Below, one piece after another: positions 27,299 to 36,103 of a DNA stretch of 61,168 nt. Under the pieces are notes generated by a model, which worked only from the letters and a program-made list of their open reading frames with translations, was not told the DNA's origin and made no database searches. How positions within the stretch are numbered: the first letter of the stretch is position 1; the number at the start of each line of letters is the position of its first letter. This stretch comes from Bryobacteraceae bacterium (lineage in GTDB: Bacteria; Acidobacteriota; Terriglobia; Bryobacterales; Bryobacteraceae), in the NCBI GenBank assembly GCA_019187195.1, contig JABAQT010000035.1, positions 5,475 to 66,642 of the forward strand. The letters run 5' to 3'. The translations under genes were made by a program, and so were the position numbers.

Positions 27299-28591
27299 TC
27301 AGGCGGACTTGCGTTTGCGGGTGTGCGCGGGCCTGGCGGGGAGTGGTTTCGAGGGGGCGGCGGCGGGAGCGGCCTCCGCGCGGATGCGCATGAGGAAAGC
27401 AAGGAACAGGGCGAGGATGGAAGCCCAGCAAAGAATGCCGTAGCCGATGATGAGTCCGCTGTAGGGCGCCTTATTGAGGGAATTGGCGAGGCGCCAGGGG
27501 AAGTCTCCGCCCCAATAGGTGTACACGGATGTAAGGAAGACGGTGGCGGAGAAATTGAAGAGCAGGAGGACTTCCGGGCCCAGGAAGGCTCCCCAGGGGG
27601 CGATCCAGACGAGGTACTGGACGCCAAAACCGGACGTGACGAGGAAGAAGAGGGAAGCGAGGCATCCCAGGCGCAGGCGGAGCGGGGTGGAAGGGTATCT
27701 CTTCTGGAGCCACAAGCCGCCGGCGGCGAGCGCGCCGGCGGTCAGGTACTTGCCCGCGGCCTGGAAGAACCGGTTCGGGAGATCGAAGCCGGAGACGGCC
27801 GCAAGCCAGGTGAGCGTCTGTGGAATTCCCCAATTGCCGTATACGCTGCCGTAGCCAAGCAGGCGGCTCAGCACGAGGATGGGGTCCTGATAGAACCACG
27901 GGGCGGAACCGATGGCGAGAACGAGCGCGCAGCCACCGAGGAACAGCATCCGGCGCCGGGTGGTGGGAAGCCAGGCCAGGACGGCGGGAATGAGGAGCAG
28001 GGGCCAGATCTTGATATTCATGCTCATTCCATAGGCGAGACCGGCATGGAAGGGATTTCGGGCGCGTTCGAAGATCAGGAGGGAGAGCAGGACAAAGAAG
28101 ATCATGATGGCGTCGGTGCTGCCATGGAAGCCGGAGAGGAGGTAGGAGACGGGCGAGGCGGCGACGATGAGAAGGGCCCATCGTTTGGCCGGGGTGTGCG
28201 GTTCGAGAAGCCGCCAGAGGATCCATAGGATGCCGGCATCGGCGAGCATGGAGGGCATTTTCAGCCAGAAGAAGAAATGGAAGCCGATGGTATCGGTGAG
28301 CCACCCGGCCGCGCGGAGGATGTTGATGACGAAGGGCGGATTGCGGAAATCCTCGCTGTGGTAGGCTTTTCCGTTCTCGACCAGTTCAATGCCGTCGCGA
28401 TAGAGGCCGAGGCCCCCATCGGGCGCCAGGCTGCGCTGCCAACTGGCGTGATAGAAGAGGATGTCGTTGGTGCCGATGGCGGTCATGGCGAAGACGGCCT
28501 TGGCGAGGAAGGCGGCGATGGCGGCGAGGATGATCCACCGGGCGGCGAGATGGGGCAGGGCGTCGGAAGTGGAACGGGGGAGAGCGCTCAC
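27299..28591 (-). CDS. GT-C fold membrane glycosyltransferase
   Basis: A polytopic inner-membrane protein of 430 aa resembling the GT87/GT39 lipid-linked sugar transferases. The first periplasmic loop has an acidic residue in AIGTNDILFYHASW where such enzymes place the catalytic Asp. Later helices carry the typical NIKIWPLLLIPAVLAWLP segment; about 10 membrane segments are seen, and the C-terminus is a basic tail (ARPAHTRKRKSA). The GTG start at 28591 lies eight bases after the lactate permease stop; a longer upstream frame is only shadow of that gene. It may add mannose-like sugars from polyprenyl donors; substrate unknown. Confidence 0.8.
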   Translation of the reverse strand: MSALPRSTSDALPHLAARWIILAAIAAFLAKAVFAMTAIGTNDILFYHASWQRSLAPDGGLGLYRDGIELVENGKAYHSEDFRNPPFVINILRAAGWLTDTIGFHFFFWLKMPSMLADAGILWILWRLLEPHTPAKRWALLIVAASPVSYLLSGFHGSTDAIMIFFVLLSLLIFERARNPFHAGLAYGMSMNIKIWPLLLIPAVLAWLPTTRRRMLFLGGCALVLAIGSAPWFYQDPILVLSRLLGYGSVYGNWGIPQTLTWLAAVSGFDLPNRFFQAAGKYLTAGALAAGGLWLQKRYPSTPLRLRLGCLASLFFLVTSGFGVQYLVWIAPWGAFLGPEVLLLFNFSATVFLTSVYTYWGGDFPWRLANSLNKAPYSGLIIGYGILCWASILALFLAFLMRIRAEAAPAAAPSKPLPARPAHTRKRKSA

Positions 28592-28599
28592 GGTTGTCT

Positions 28600-30252
28600 C
28601 TACCAGAAGTGATGGCCGCTCGGAATGGCGCCGGGGAATACATAGGCATACATGAGCACGAGCAGGCCCACGAGGAAGGCAAGAGCCAGGCTGTGTTTGG
28701 CAATGGCGCGGAACAAGAGGCCTTCCTTGCCTTCCTGGCCGGTGACGGCGCAGGCGATGACCAGGGACTGGGCGGCGATCATTTTTCCCATGACGCCTCC
28801 GGCGCTGTTGGCGGCTCCCATGAGGATCGGGCTGAGGCCGAGTTTGTTGGCGGTGATCATCTGCAGGCTGCCGAACAGCGCGTTCGAGCCGGCGTCGGTT
28901 CCGCTGAGGGCGACGCCGAGCCAGCCGATGAGGGTGCCGAAGAGGGGGAACAGGACGCCGGTGTTCGAGAGGGCGAGGCCGAGGGTCGCGTCCATGCCGC
29001 AGTAGCGGGTGAGATAGCCCAGGCTCAGCATGGCGAGGATGGCAATGATGCTGTAGCGCAACCGGAAAAACGAACGGAAGAACACCCGCATGGTTTGCCC
29101 GATGGAAAGTCCGAGCAGAGGGCCGGTGAGAAGGCCCGAGAAGAAGGTTCCCGTGCCCACGGTCGAGAGCCAGGAAACATCGAAGACCGCGGGTTCGGCA
29201 TAAGCCTTCAAGACGGCGGGCGGCTGGCGGAACACCAGGTGATCCAAGCCGGGGACGGGACCTTTCCAGGAGAACTGATCGAGGAATTTCGCGACAGCGG
29301 GCAAACCCCACACTACCACGAAGACGGCGAGCAGAAGAAAGGGCGACCACGCCTTGAGAATCTGAGCGAAGGTGAGGACGGGGCGCCGGGAGCCGGCGGG
29401 AATCTTCCAATCCGGCGCCTCCCAGATCCTGGCGGGTTTCCAGATCTTGCGAAAGAAGAAGGCGAGCACGAGGAGGGTTCCGATGCCGCCGAGGATATCG
29501 ACCAGAGACTCGTCCATGAAGTTCGACCAGAAGAACTGAATGCCGCCGAAGGTGACGCCGCAGACGAGCAGCCCGGGCCAGATGGCCAAGGTATCGGCCG
29601 TGCTCGCAATCATGCGGATGAGCCAGAACGGCAGGACCAGGGTGGTGAGGGGAAGAATGCGGCCGACCATGGCGCTGAAGTCCGCCGCCGGCAGGCCGGT
29701 GACGGCGGTGAGAGTGCGGATGGGGTTGCCTAGTCCGCCGAAGGCGACGGGAGCGGAGTTGGCGAGCAGGCACAGGAGCGCGGTGGCGAAGGGCGGGAAG
29801 CCGAGGCCGATCATCATGGCGGCGGTGATGGCGACGGGCGCGCCGCCGCCGCCGGCTCCCTCGAGAAGGGCTCCGAAGGCGAATGCGATTAACAGGGCCT
29901 GCAACCTGGGATCGTCCGCGATCTGTCCGATGGATTGTTTCAGGTTTTCGAACTGGCCGGATTCGACGGTAACTTCATAGACGAATACCGCGGCCACGAC
30001 CACCCATGCGATACGCCACCAGCCGTAGGTAAGGCCGCTTGCCACAGCCCCGGCCAGCATGTGGGCAGGCATGCGAAAGACGACGAGAGCGAGCAGCACG
30101 GCGGCCAGGAAGGCGTAGATGGCGGCTTTCCAGGCCGCTGTCCGGCGAACGGCCAGGAGGTAGAAGAGAATGATCGCAGGAAGCGCGGCCGCCGCCGTCG
30201 ACAGAAACACGTTGGAAAGGGGGTTGTAGTTTTGAAACCAGGGTTCGTTCAT
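28600..30252 (-). CDS. lldP: L-lactate permease
   Basis: An inner-membrane lactate/glycolate-proton symporter of the LctP family, 550 aa with about 12-14 helices. Family signatures include EVTVESGQFENLKQSIGQIADD, the glycine-rich FGALLEGAGGGGAPVAITAAM, NSAPVAFGGLGNPI, the ALSGTDAGSNALFG loop and the AANSAGGVMGKMIAAQSLVIAC region near the C-terminus. No lactate dehydrogenase gene is adjacent. It starts at ATG 30252 with a TATAAA-like box about 15-20 bases upstream in an AT-richer gap that also holds a heptamer repeat. The GT-C gene follows after eight bases. Confidence 0.94.
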   Translation of the reverse strand: MNEPWFQNYNPLSNVFLSTAAAALPAIILFYLLAVRRTAAWKAAIYAFLAAVLLALVVFRMPAHMLAGAVASGLTYGWWRIAWVVVAAVFVYEVTVESGQFENLKQSIGQIADDPRLQALLIAFAFGALLEGAGGGGAPVAITAAMMIGLGFPPFATALLCLLANSAPVAFGGLGNPIRTLTAVTGLPAADFSAMVGRILPLTTLVLPFWLIRMIASTADTLAIWPGLLVCGVTFGGIQFFWSNFMDESLVDILGGIGTLLVLAFFFRKIWKPARIWEAPDWKIPAGSRRPVLTFAQILKAWSPFLLLAVFVVVWGLPAVAKFLDQFSWKGPVPGLDHLVFRQPPAVLKAYAEPAVFDVSWLSTVGTGTFFSGLLTGPLLGLSIGQTMRVFFRSFFRLRYSIIAILAMLSLGYLTRYCGMDATLGLALSNTGVLFPLFGTLIGWLGVALSGTDAGSNALFGSLQMITANKLGLSPILMGAANSAGGVMGKMIAAQSLVIACAVTGQEGKEGLLFRAIAKHSLALAFLVGLLVLMYAYVFPGAIPSGHHFW

Positions 30253-30291
30253 GGACGGATGGCTTAGTTTATAACAATACGGTAGGAGGAA

Positions 30292-30319
30292 GAAGACAGA
30301 AGACGGAAGACAGAAGGTG
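30292..30319. repeat. heptanucleotide tandem repeat (GAAGACR)
   Basis: Four consecutive heptamers, GAAGACA, GAAGACG, GAAGACA and GAAGGTG, fill the gap between the lactate permease start and the end of the HEAT-repeat gene. The stretch is purine-only on the plus strand except for C and one T. The unit number could vary between strains by slippage. Confidence 0.6.
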
Positions 30320-30322
30320 GAA

Positions 30323-31744
30323 TCAGCCGTTTTCTTCTTCGCCGGCGTAGTCGAGGAATACGGGTTCGAGGCCGTGGAGCACGAGGCGGGTGTCGAGGGC
30401 GGTTTCCACGACTTCGCCTTCGGCGTCGGAGAGGCCTCCGGCGAGGTTTTCGATCTTTTTCAGAACTTGCGGCATGTCGCCGCGCTGGAGGCGATCGATG
30501 GGGACGGCCATGGCGTAGGAGAACAGCGCGTCGAGGCGGAACTCGTCATCGCGCATCAGTTCGAGCAGGCGCGGGGCTTCGGAGGAAAGTTCGAGGAAGC
30601 CGGTCCCCTTGATTGCCTGGCGGCGGATGTCGATGTCGGCGTCATTCAGGTGGCGGCGGAAGAAGGGGGCGTAGGAGGCATCGAGGCTACGCCACATGGC
30701 TTCCATGGCGCGCGCGGTAGTGGCCGGGTTGGCGTAGAACTCTTCGATGTAGTTCTTCACCTCGGGATGGGCCTTGGCGGCGGCGGCGATTCCAAGCAGG
30801 GCTCCACAGCGTTCGGCGGGAGGCAGCGTGGAGTTTTCCAGTTTGCCGAGCAGCATGCCGAAGATCTTCTCATCGTCGGCGTGGCCCGCCAGGGCGGTGC
30901 AGGCGACGGAACGGACGCCGACGTTCGGATCGCCGGCGGCCAGTTTCACCAGGACATCCCTCACGGCGGAGGGAACGTCGCGGTCGATGAAGCTGGTGGC
31001 GCAATCGGCGCGAAGTTCGGCGGACGGGCAATGGAGGAACTCGAGTTTCTCCTCGAGGGTCATCACGTCAAAGACCGGCTCGATGTATTCCGGGTAGAGA
31101 TCCCACAGGTTGATGGGTTCGGGCGTTTCCTCCTTGCGCTCCCCGGCGAGGAGGGCGAGGGCCTCATCGGCTTCGTTGCCGAGCGATTCCGCGAGGTCCT
31201 GATTCACGAGCGCCCTTTCCTTCAACTTGCGAAGAATGGGTATGCCGGCCGGATCGCCATGCACACCGAGGAGAAACGCCGCATCGGAGGGGTCGTGGGA
31301 AACGCGTTCACGGAGAGTCTTGAGGATGGCGGGGTCGCGGTGCGGAAAAGCGGCGATGACGAAGGCGATTCCGGAGCCCATTTCGGGACCGAGTTCCTCG
31401 TACAGCGCGATGAGCGGGGCGATAGCCGGTTCGCCGATTCGCTGAAGGGCATGCACCAGGTCCTCGGGAGGGTCCGCCGACTCGCGCTTTAGGAGGTCGA
31501 GAAGGTAGGGGATCGCTTTGGGAGAAGCGGCGTACTGAATGATGGCCAGCAGGTCTTCGTCGAGGTTGATGCGGTCATCGAAGCGCTCCTCGAGGCCGAA
31601 GCGCACGACGTCCTCGATGGCTTCATCGCCGCGAGAAAGGATGGAGCGCAGCAGTCTCTGGTCGACGCCCACGTGGCCCCTGGCCGCCGCTGACAGCAGG
31701 TCGTGAACGGGCGTCGAGTCGTACTGGCCGGCGGTGATGATCAC
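30323..31744 (-). CDS. HEAT-repeat protein
   Basis: A soluble cytoplasmic helical-repeat protein of 473 aa without signal peptide. HEAT-like repeats run along the whole chain (PEDLVHALQRIGEPAIAPLI, PNVGVRSVACTALAGHADD, DADIDIRRQAIKGTGFLEL). The family is not otherwise recognised; it resembles uncharacterised HEAT proteins of acidobacteria. The GTG start at 31744 lies one base after the stop of the SDR gene, so translation is probably coupled to it; sequence further upstream in this frame is Ser/Pro-rich shadow of the SDR gene. A scaffold or regulatory role is a guess. Confidence 0.8.
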   Translation of the reverse strand: MIITAGQYDSTPVHDLLSAAARGHVGVDQRLLRSILSRGDEAIEDVVRFGLEERFDDRINLDEDLLAIIQYAASPKAIPYLLDLLKRESADPPEDLVHALQRIGEPAIAPLIALYEELGPEMGSGIAFVIAAFPHRDPAILKTLRERVSHDPSDAAFLLGVHGDPAGIPILRKLKERALVNQDLAESLGNEADEALALLAGERKEETPEPINLWDLYPEYIEPVFDVMTLEEKLEFLHCPSAELRADCATSFIDRDVPSAVRDVLVKLAAGDPNVGVRSVACTALAGHADDEKIFGMLLGKLENSTLPPAERCGALLGIAAAAKAHPEVKNYIEEFYANPATTARAMEAMWRSLDASYAPFFRRHLNDADIDIRRQAIKGTGFLELSSEAPRLLELMRDDEFRLDALFSYAMAVPIDRLQRGDMPQVLKKIENLAGGLSDAEGEVVETALDTRLVLHGLEPVFLDYAGEEENG

Positions 31745-31745
31745 G

Positions 31746-32492
31746 TCAGTAGGTGGCCCTTCCACCGCTTGCGTCGTAACACTGGCCGGTGACGAAGGAG
31801 CAATCGGGGCTCGAGAGGAAGTGGACGACGGCGGCGATCTCCTCCGGTTCACCGGTGCGGCCCATGGGGATGCGCGCGGTCATGTAAGAGATCTGTTCGG
31901 CCGTGAGCTGCTCGAGTATCTTGGTGCGGACGACGGCGGGAGAGACGGAGTTGACGCAGATGCCGTCCCGGGCGACTTCCTTGGCGAGGGATTTTGTGAG
32001 GGCGATGACCCCCGCCTTGGTGGCCGAGTAGCCGGTCATGTTGGGGTTGCCTTCCTTGCCGGCGATGGAGGCGATGTTCACGATGCGGCCGTACTTGCGC
32101 GCCAGCATGTGGGGAACGACGGCACGGCAGCAGTAGAAGACGCCGGAGAGATTGATGGCCAGGATGCGCGCCCAGTCTTCATCAGTCTGCTGATTGATGG
32201 GGGCCGCCTTGCCGCCGATGCCGGCGTTGTTCACCCAGATATCGAGGCGGCCATGTTCGGCCACCACCTGATTGACGGCGCGTTCCACATCCGAGCTGCT
32301 GGTGATGTCGAACGGGAGGGCGAAGTGCGGGGCTCCGAGGGCGGCGGCGACGGCGCGCGCGCCTTCCGCGTTGATGTCCGCGATTCCGACGGCCGCTCCG
32401 GCCTTTGCAAAACGCGCGGCAATCGCCTCTCCAATGCCGGTTGCGGCTCCGGTGACGACGGCGACCTGTCCGGTCAGATCAAAGTAAGACAT
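31746..32492 (-). CDS. short-chain dehydrogenase/reductase
   Basis: A classical SDR of 248 aa: Rossmann motif TGAATGIG (about 15-22), NNAGIG (about 90), catalytic Ser in VNIASIAG, and YSATKAG with the catalytic Tyr-Lys pair (about 155-159). The C-terminal end (FLSSPDCSFVTGQCYDASGG) is family-typical. The substrate may be a sugar, polyol or 3-oxoacyl compound; it cannot be fixed. ATG 32492 has GGAG four bases away. It follows rplI after a 63-base gap that contains a GC-rich hairpin, so it may be read by run-through from the ribosomal operon or from its own promoter. Confidence 0.92.
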   Translation of the reverse strand: MSYFDLTGQVAVVTGAATGIGEAIAARFAKAGAAVGIADINAEGARAVAAALGAPHFALPFDITSSSDVERAVNQVVAEHGRLDIWVNNAGIGGKAAPINQQTDEDWARILAINLSGVFYCCRAVVPHMLARKYGRIVNIASIAGKEGNPNMTGYSATKAGVIALTKSLAKEVARDGICVNSVSPAVVRTKILEQLTAEQISYMTARIPMGRTGEPEEIAAVVHFLSSPDCSFVTGQCYDASGGRATY

Positions 32493-32513
32493 AGCGCTCC
32501 TGGGGATGGAAGG

Positions 32514-32534
32514 CGGGCGGCGGAAAGCCGCCCG
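32514..32534 (-). terminator. GC hairpin between rplI and SDR gene
   Basis: A perfect 8-base stem, CGGGCGGC (32514-32521) and GCCGCCCG (32527-32534), with loop GGAAA on the plus strand. It is placed just downstream of rplI, but no T-run follows on the minus strand, so it may be a weak terminator or mRNA 3'-end stabiliser. Confidence 0.4.
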
Positions 32535-32555
32535 GTGGAAGAAGGCTGATGCAGG

Positions 32556-33002
32556 CTATTCTTCCCGTTCCACTTTCACGGTAATGGCGGCGGTAACGTC
32601 GCGGTGGAGTTTGAGATTGACGTTGTAATCGCCGAGTTGCTTGATGGGATCATCGAGCTGGATCTTCTTGCGTTCGATGGTGTAGCCGAGTTTGGCCAGT
32701 CCGTCGGCGATGTCCTGGGCCGTTACGGAACCGAACAACTGATCGTGCTCGCCCGCCTTTTGCCGGATGCTGACCACCACGCCCTGGAGCAGGGTGGCGA
32801 GGCCGCCGGCTTCGGTGGCCAGTTTGGCCTCCTTGCGCAGATGGGCCTGGCGTTCCTGTTCGACGATGGCCTTGTTGGAGGCGGTGGCGGGAACGGCGAG
32901 TTTGCGGGGAAGCAGGAAATTGCGGGCGTAACCGCTGGCAACCTTGACGACCTGGCCGCGGGCGCCGAGTTTCTCGACGTCTTCACGTAGGATGACTTCC
33001 AT
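32556..33002 (-). CDS. rplI: 50S ribosomal protein bL9
   Basis: bL9 of 148 aa, the usual length. The N-terminal rRNA-binding domain (MEVILREDVEKLGARGQVVKV, GYARNFLLPRKLA) is joined by the long helix to the C-terminal domain. GGGAGGT is a strong ribosome-binding site before ATG 33002. It follows rpsR after 15 bases, as is common in bacteria. Confidence 0.98.
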   Translation of the reverse strand: MEVILREDVEKLGARGQVVKVASGYARNFLLPRKLAVPATASNKAIVEQERQAHLRKEAKLATEAGGLATLLQGVVVSIRQKAGEHDQLFGSVTAQDIADGLAKLGYTIERKKIQLDDPIKQLGDYNVNLKLHRDVTAAITVKVEREE

Positions 33003-33017
33003 GAACCTGTTACCTCC

Positions 33018-33323
33018 CTAGTAGCCGCCCGCGAAGGGCAGCAGAGCGATGTTGCGGGCCTGTTTGATGGCCTCGCTGAGCGAGCGCTGATGAGGCGCGC
33101 AGACGCCGGAGATACGCCGCGGGGTGATCTTGCCGCGCTCGCTCACGAAGGCCGAGAGCATGCGTACGTCCTTGTAGTTGATGTCGTCGACTTTCTCGAC
33201 GCAGAAACGGCAAACTTTCTTGCGCCGGAAGTACTGTTTCTTGCCGCCGGCGGCGAATGCCTTGTCTCCGCCCGTGGGGCGCTGGGAAGCGCTGACTGGT
33301 CTTCCACCTCTTTGTTCAGCCAT
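33018..33323 (-). CDS. rpsR: 30S ribosomal protein bS18
   Basis: bS18 of 101 aa with a longer, basic N-terminus than the roughly 75 aa of E. coli S18. The core starts near residue 33 ([20 protein letters not shown]) and retains a CxxC pair (CRFC), as in zinc-type S18 proteins; the C-terminus [10 protein letters not shown] is typical. AGGAG precedes the ATG. It sits between rpsF and rplI. Confidence 0.97.
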   Translation of the reverse strand: MAEQRGGRPVSASQRPTGGDKAFAAGGKKQYFRRKKVCRFCVEKVDDINYKDVRMLSAFVSERGKITPRRISGVCAPHQRSLSEAIKQARNIALLPFAGGY

Positions 33324-33343
33324 GATGAGATTCTCCTTCTAGC

Positions 33344-33799
33344 TTACGAGTTGGCCACGGGGGCTTCAGGGGCCGGTCCGGGGACGGGGGCGGCAGGCTC
33401 GCCGGGCATTGCGGGGGCAGGCGCGGCGGGGGCGGGTTGCAGGGGCGCCGGAGCGGGCTTGCGCGCGGCGCGCTTTTCGCGGATCTTCTTCCGCTTTTCG
33501 AGCCACTTCAGCTTCTCGTCGATGCGGACGGTGAGATACTTCAGTACGATGTCCGATACGCGCAGGCGGCGTTCGAGTTCCCTTACCGTCTCCGGAGTGG
33601 AGGAGAACTGGACCAGGACGTAATAGCCTTCGCTCTGTTTGCCGACGCGATAGGCGAGTTTGCGGATACCCCACTTGTCGACTTTGTCGATGGTTCCGCC
33701 GGCTGTGGTGACAATCTGCCGGATCTGCTCGACCGAGGCTTCGATATCCTCCTCGGCGGTATCCGGTTTCAGGATGTACAGCTCTTCGTAAATTCTCAT
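33344..33799 (-). CDS. rpsF: 30S ribosomal protein bS6 with Pro/Ala-rich tail
   Basis: bS6 of 151 aa. The S6 fold covers about 1-98 ([39 protein letters not shown]); then a basic stretch (about 99-114; [17 protein letters not shown]) and a Pro/Ala-rich tail to residue 151. E. coli S6 instead has a short acidic tail that is glutamylated. ATG 33799 overlaps the pth stop (ATGA), so translation is coupled. It binds 16S rRNA together with bS18, encoded next. Confidence 0.96.
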   Translation of the reverse strand: MRIYEELYILKPDTAEEDIEASVEQIRQIVTTAGGTIDKVDKWGIRKLAYRVGKQSEGYYVLVQFSSTPETVRELERRLRVSDIVLKYLTVRIDEKLKWLEKRKKIREKRAARKPAPAPLQPAPAAPAPAMPGEPAAPVPGPAPEAPVANS

Positions 33800-34401
33800 G
33801 CTTCCTCTTCGTTTATACCTTGGGCGCGACGATTGAACCTCGTCATGGCCTTCTCGACGCCCTCGGAAATTATGGACTCCACTGCCTGACTGGCGTAGTC
33901 GAGCAGGGCGTCCAGTTCCTCCCGCCACCCCCTTTTCATGGGGGCGAGCAGGAAGTCTTTACCGCTCGATAGCGGATGGCCGGGGTGCACCCCGATCCGC
34001 AACCGCGGAAAATCCCGCGAACCCAGGCTGGACACGAGCGATTTCATGCCGTTGTGTCCGGCCGGCGACCCGGATGGGCGGATGCGAACGGAAGCCCATG
34101 GCAGGTCGAGATCATCATAGACAACCAGCAGGCGCGCGAGAGCGATTTCGTGTTTCGCCCTCAACTGCTTCACCGAACCGCCGCTGAGATTCATGTACGT
34201 TTGCGGCTTGGCGAGCAGCACCGGGTTGCCGGCGACGACTCCCGTTCCAGCGATCGCCTGCGAATCCGGCCGCGAAATGCGGATGGCGTTGCGTTCCGCC
34301 ACCCTGTCAACCACCAGGAACCCCATGTTATGCGGCGAATACTCGTACTCGGGGCCCGGATTGCCCAACCCCACGACCAGCCATGTTTCCGCCGCATCCA
34401 T
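33796..34401 (-). CDS. pth: peptidyl-tRNA hydrolase
   Basis: Pth of 201 aa, releasing tRNA from peptidyl-tRNA that has left the ribosome. The substrate-binding Asn14 and catalytic His24 are seen in [20 protein letters not shown], followed by [13 protein letters not shown], the [20 protein letters not shown] segment and [24 protein letters not shown]. It is cytoplasmic. It lies 30 bases after rplY, with a small hairpin in the gap, and overlaps rpsF by four bases. The order rplY-pth-rpsF-rpsR-rplI is widespread. Confidence 0.97.
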   Translation of the reverse strand: MDAAETWLVVGLGNPGPEYEYSPHNMGFLVVDRVAERNAIRISRPDSQAIAGTGVVAGNPVLLAKPQTYMNLSGGSVKQLRAKHEIALARLLVVYDDLDLPWASVRIRPSGSPAGHNGMKSLVSSLGSRDFPRLRIGVHPGHPLSSGKDFLLAPMKRGWREELDALLDYASQAVESIISEGVEKAMTRFNRRAQGINEEEA

Positions 34402-34411
34402 GCACGAGGAC

Positions 34412-34429
34412 GCCGGGAGAGAGCCCGGC
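34412..34429. other. short hairpin between rplY and pth
   Basis: GCCGGG (34412-34417) and CCCGGC (34424-34429) can form a 6-base stem with a 6-base loop directly after the rplY stop codon. On the minus strand no T-run follows, so it is not a clear terminator of the operon; on the plus strand a T-rich stretch follows, but no gene is read there. It may modulate coupling between rplY and pth. Confidence 0.35.
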
Positions 34430-34431
34430 AG

Positions 34432-35100
34432 TTACTTTTTCTTCTTGGCGGGTTCGGCCTCGGCCTCTTCCTTCTTGCCCTTCTTGATCACCTCGGGTTC
34501 GGCGGTGGCGGCGGCCTCCTCGGCCGGGGCGGCCTCAACCTTCTGGCCGACGACGTGGCAGATGACCTGGTCGGCATGGCCGGTGAGTTTCATGGAGCCC
34601 GAGAGCGCAATCTCGCCGGCGCGCACGCCCTGGCCGATCATGAGGTCCGAGATGTCGTGCGTGAGGTGTTCGGGGATGTCATTGGGGAGGCACTCGACGT
34701 CAATTTCGCGATTTACGACTTCGAGGACTCCACCGAATGTCTTCACGCCGACGGGGACGCCCGTCAGGTGGATGGCGACTTTCACCTTCAGGCGCTTACC
34801 GAGGTCGATGCGCATGAGGTCGGTATGAAGAAGGTTGTCCCTGATAGGGTCGAGCTGCCAATCGACGATCATCACGGGAGTGGTTTCCACTCCCGTGATG
34901 TCGAGATTGAAGATGGTGTTGTGGCCGCTCGAGCTATAGAGAATCCTGTTCAGTTCCTTCGGGCTGACAGCAATGGCCACCGGGTCTTTCCCGGCGCCGT
35001 AGAGGACGGCCGGGCTCAACTGCCTGGCGCGCAGGCGGTTGGCTTCGTTTTTCCCACGCGTGGCGCGCGGTTCTGCCACTACGGTGATGTCTTTACGCAT
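34432..35100 (-). CDS. rplY: 50S ribosomal protein bL25 (CTC type)
   Basis: bL25 of the long CTC/TL5 form, 222 aa. The 5S-rRNA-binding domain (about 1-92; EPRATRGKNEANRLRARQLSPAVLYGAGKDPVAIAVSPKELNRIL region) is followed by a beta domain and an Ala/Glu/Lys-rich tail ending in KKKK. It lies between prs and pth on the same strand, a common context. A perfect 14-base inverted repeat lies inside the coding sequence at 34870-34900. Confidence 0.96.
   Translation of the reverse strand: MRKDITVVAEPRATRGKNEANRLRARQLSPAVLYGAGKDPVAIAVSPKELNRILYSSSGHNTIFNLDITGVETTPVMIVDWQLDPIRDNLLHTDLMRIDLGKRLKVKVAIHLTGVPVGVKTFGGVLEVVNREIDVECLPNDIPEHLTHDISDLMIGQGVRAGEIALSGSMKLTGHADQVICHVVGQKVEAAPAEEAAATAEPEVIKKGKKEEAEAEPAKKKK
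34870..34900. repeat. perfect 14-base inverted repeat inside rplY
   Basis: CATCACGGGAGTGG (34870-34883) is followed by TTT and its exact reverse complement CCACTCCCGTGATG (34887-34900). It codes for ITGVETTPVM within bL25. In the mRNA it would form a stable stem with a 3-base loop. Its perfection is not needed for the protein sequence. Confidence 0.7.
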
Positions 35101-35158
35101 AACTTCACTCCTTACACAATCAAGCCGGCGAACAGCGCGCCGGGAAAACTCTCAATCC

Positions 35159-36103
35159 TTAAATAAAAAGCGTGCTGACGCTTGTCTCCTCGTGAATGGA
35201 TTCAATCGCGCGCGCCAGCAGCGCGGCGACGGAAAGCACCTTGATGCGCGGGCAGTTTTTCGCCTCGTCCCGGAGGGGGATGGAGTTGCTGAAAACAACC
35301 TCGCGCAAGCGGCTCTCCTCGATGCGCGCCACGGCGGGACCGGAAAGAACCGCGTGGGTGGCGCAGGCCGACACGGAGGCGGCTCCCTGGCGGAGCAGCG
35401 CTTCGGCTCCCTTCACCAGGGTGCCCGCCGTGTCGATGATGTCATCCACGATCAAACAGTGTCTACCTTCCACCTCGCCGATGATATGCATCACTTCGGC
35501 GACGTTCGCTTCCTCCCGCCGTTTGTCAATAATAGCCAGCGGCGCGGTGAGCCGCTTGGCGAACGCCCGGGCCCGCTCGACGCCCCCCGCGTCCGGAGAG
35601 ACGACGGTGAGATCGGGCAGGTCCATATTCGTCCAGTATTCGATCATCACCGGCGTGGCGAAGAGGTGATCCACCGGGATATCGAAAAAGCCCTGGATAG
35701 GGGCCGCGTGAAGATCCAATGCCAGAATCCGGTTGGCGCCGGCCCTTTCGAAGAGGCTGGCGACCAGTTTTGCCGAAATGGGGACCCTGGGTTTATCCTT
35801 CCGGTCCTGGCGAGCGTATCCATAATAGGGTAACACTGCCGTGATGCGGTCCGCTGAGGCGCGCTTGAGGGCGTCGATCATCAGCAGCAGTTCCATGATG
35901 TGCTTGTCCACGGGCGTGCAGGTGGGCTGAACCACGAATACGTCGGCTCCGCGGACATTTTCGTTGATGTGAATGTGCAGTTCGCCGTCGGAGAAGGTCT
36001 TGACTTCCGAAGCGGCGAGCGAACAGGAAAGATGCTGGCAAATGGCCCGCGCCAGCGCGGGATTAGCGTTCCCGGTGAAGATTCTGAGGCGGTCGAAACT
36101 CAT
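35159..36103 (-). CDS. prs: ribose-phosphate pyrophosphokinase
   Basis: PRPP synthetase of 314 aa. Motifs are [31 protein letters not shown], the [19 protein letters not shown] catalytic/metal segment, [18 protein letters not shown] and the PRPP-binding loop [12 protein letters not shown]. It supplies PRPP for purine, pyrimidine, His, Trp and NAD synthesis. ATG 36103 is chosen because it overlaps the ispE stop (ATGA); the upstream Met codons at 36169 and 36130 lie inside ispE and add non-family residues. rplY follows. Confidence 0.97.
   Translation of the reverse strand: MSFDRLRIFTGNANPALARAICQHLSCSLAASEVKTFSDGELHIHINENVRGADVFVVQPTCTPVDKHIMELLLMIDALKRASADRITAVLPYYGYARQDRKDKPRVPISAKLVASLFERAGANRILALDLHAAPIQGFFDIPVDHLFATPVMIEYWTNMDLPDLTVVSPDAGGVERARAFAKRLTAPLAIIDKRREEANVAEVMHIIGEVEGRHCLIVDDIIDTAGTLVKGAEALLRQGAASVSACATHAVLSGPAVARIEESRLREVVFSNSIPLRDEAKNCPRIKVLSVAALLARAIESIHEETSVSTLFI

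Noticed and set aside
35125..35143. CCGGCG...CGCCGG hairpin between prs and rplY
   Set aside because: The stem is only six bases and no T-run follows on the transcribed strand; such GC-rich pairs are expected by chance in this genome.
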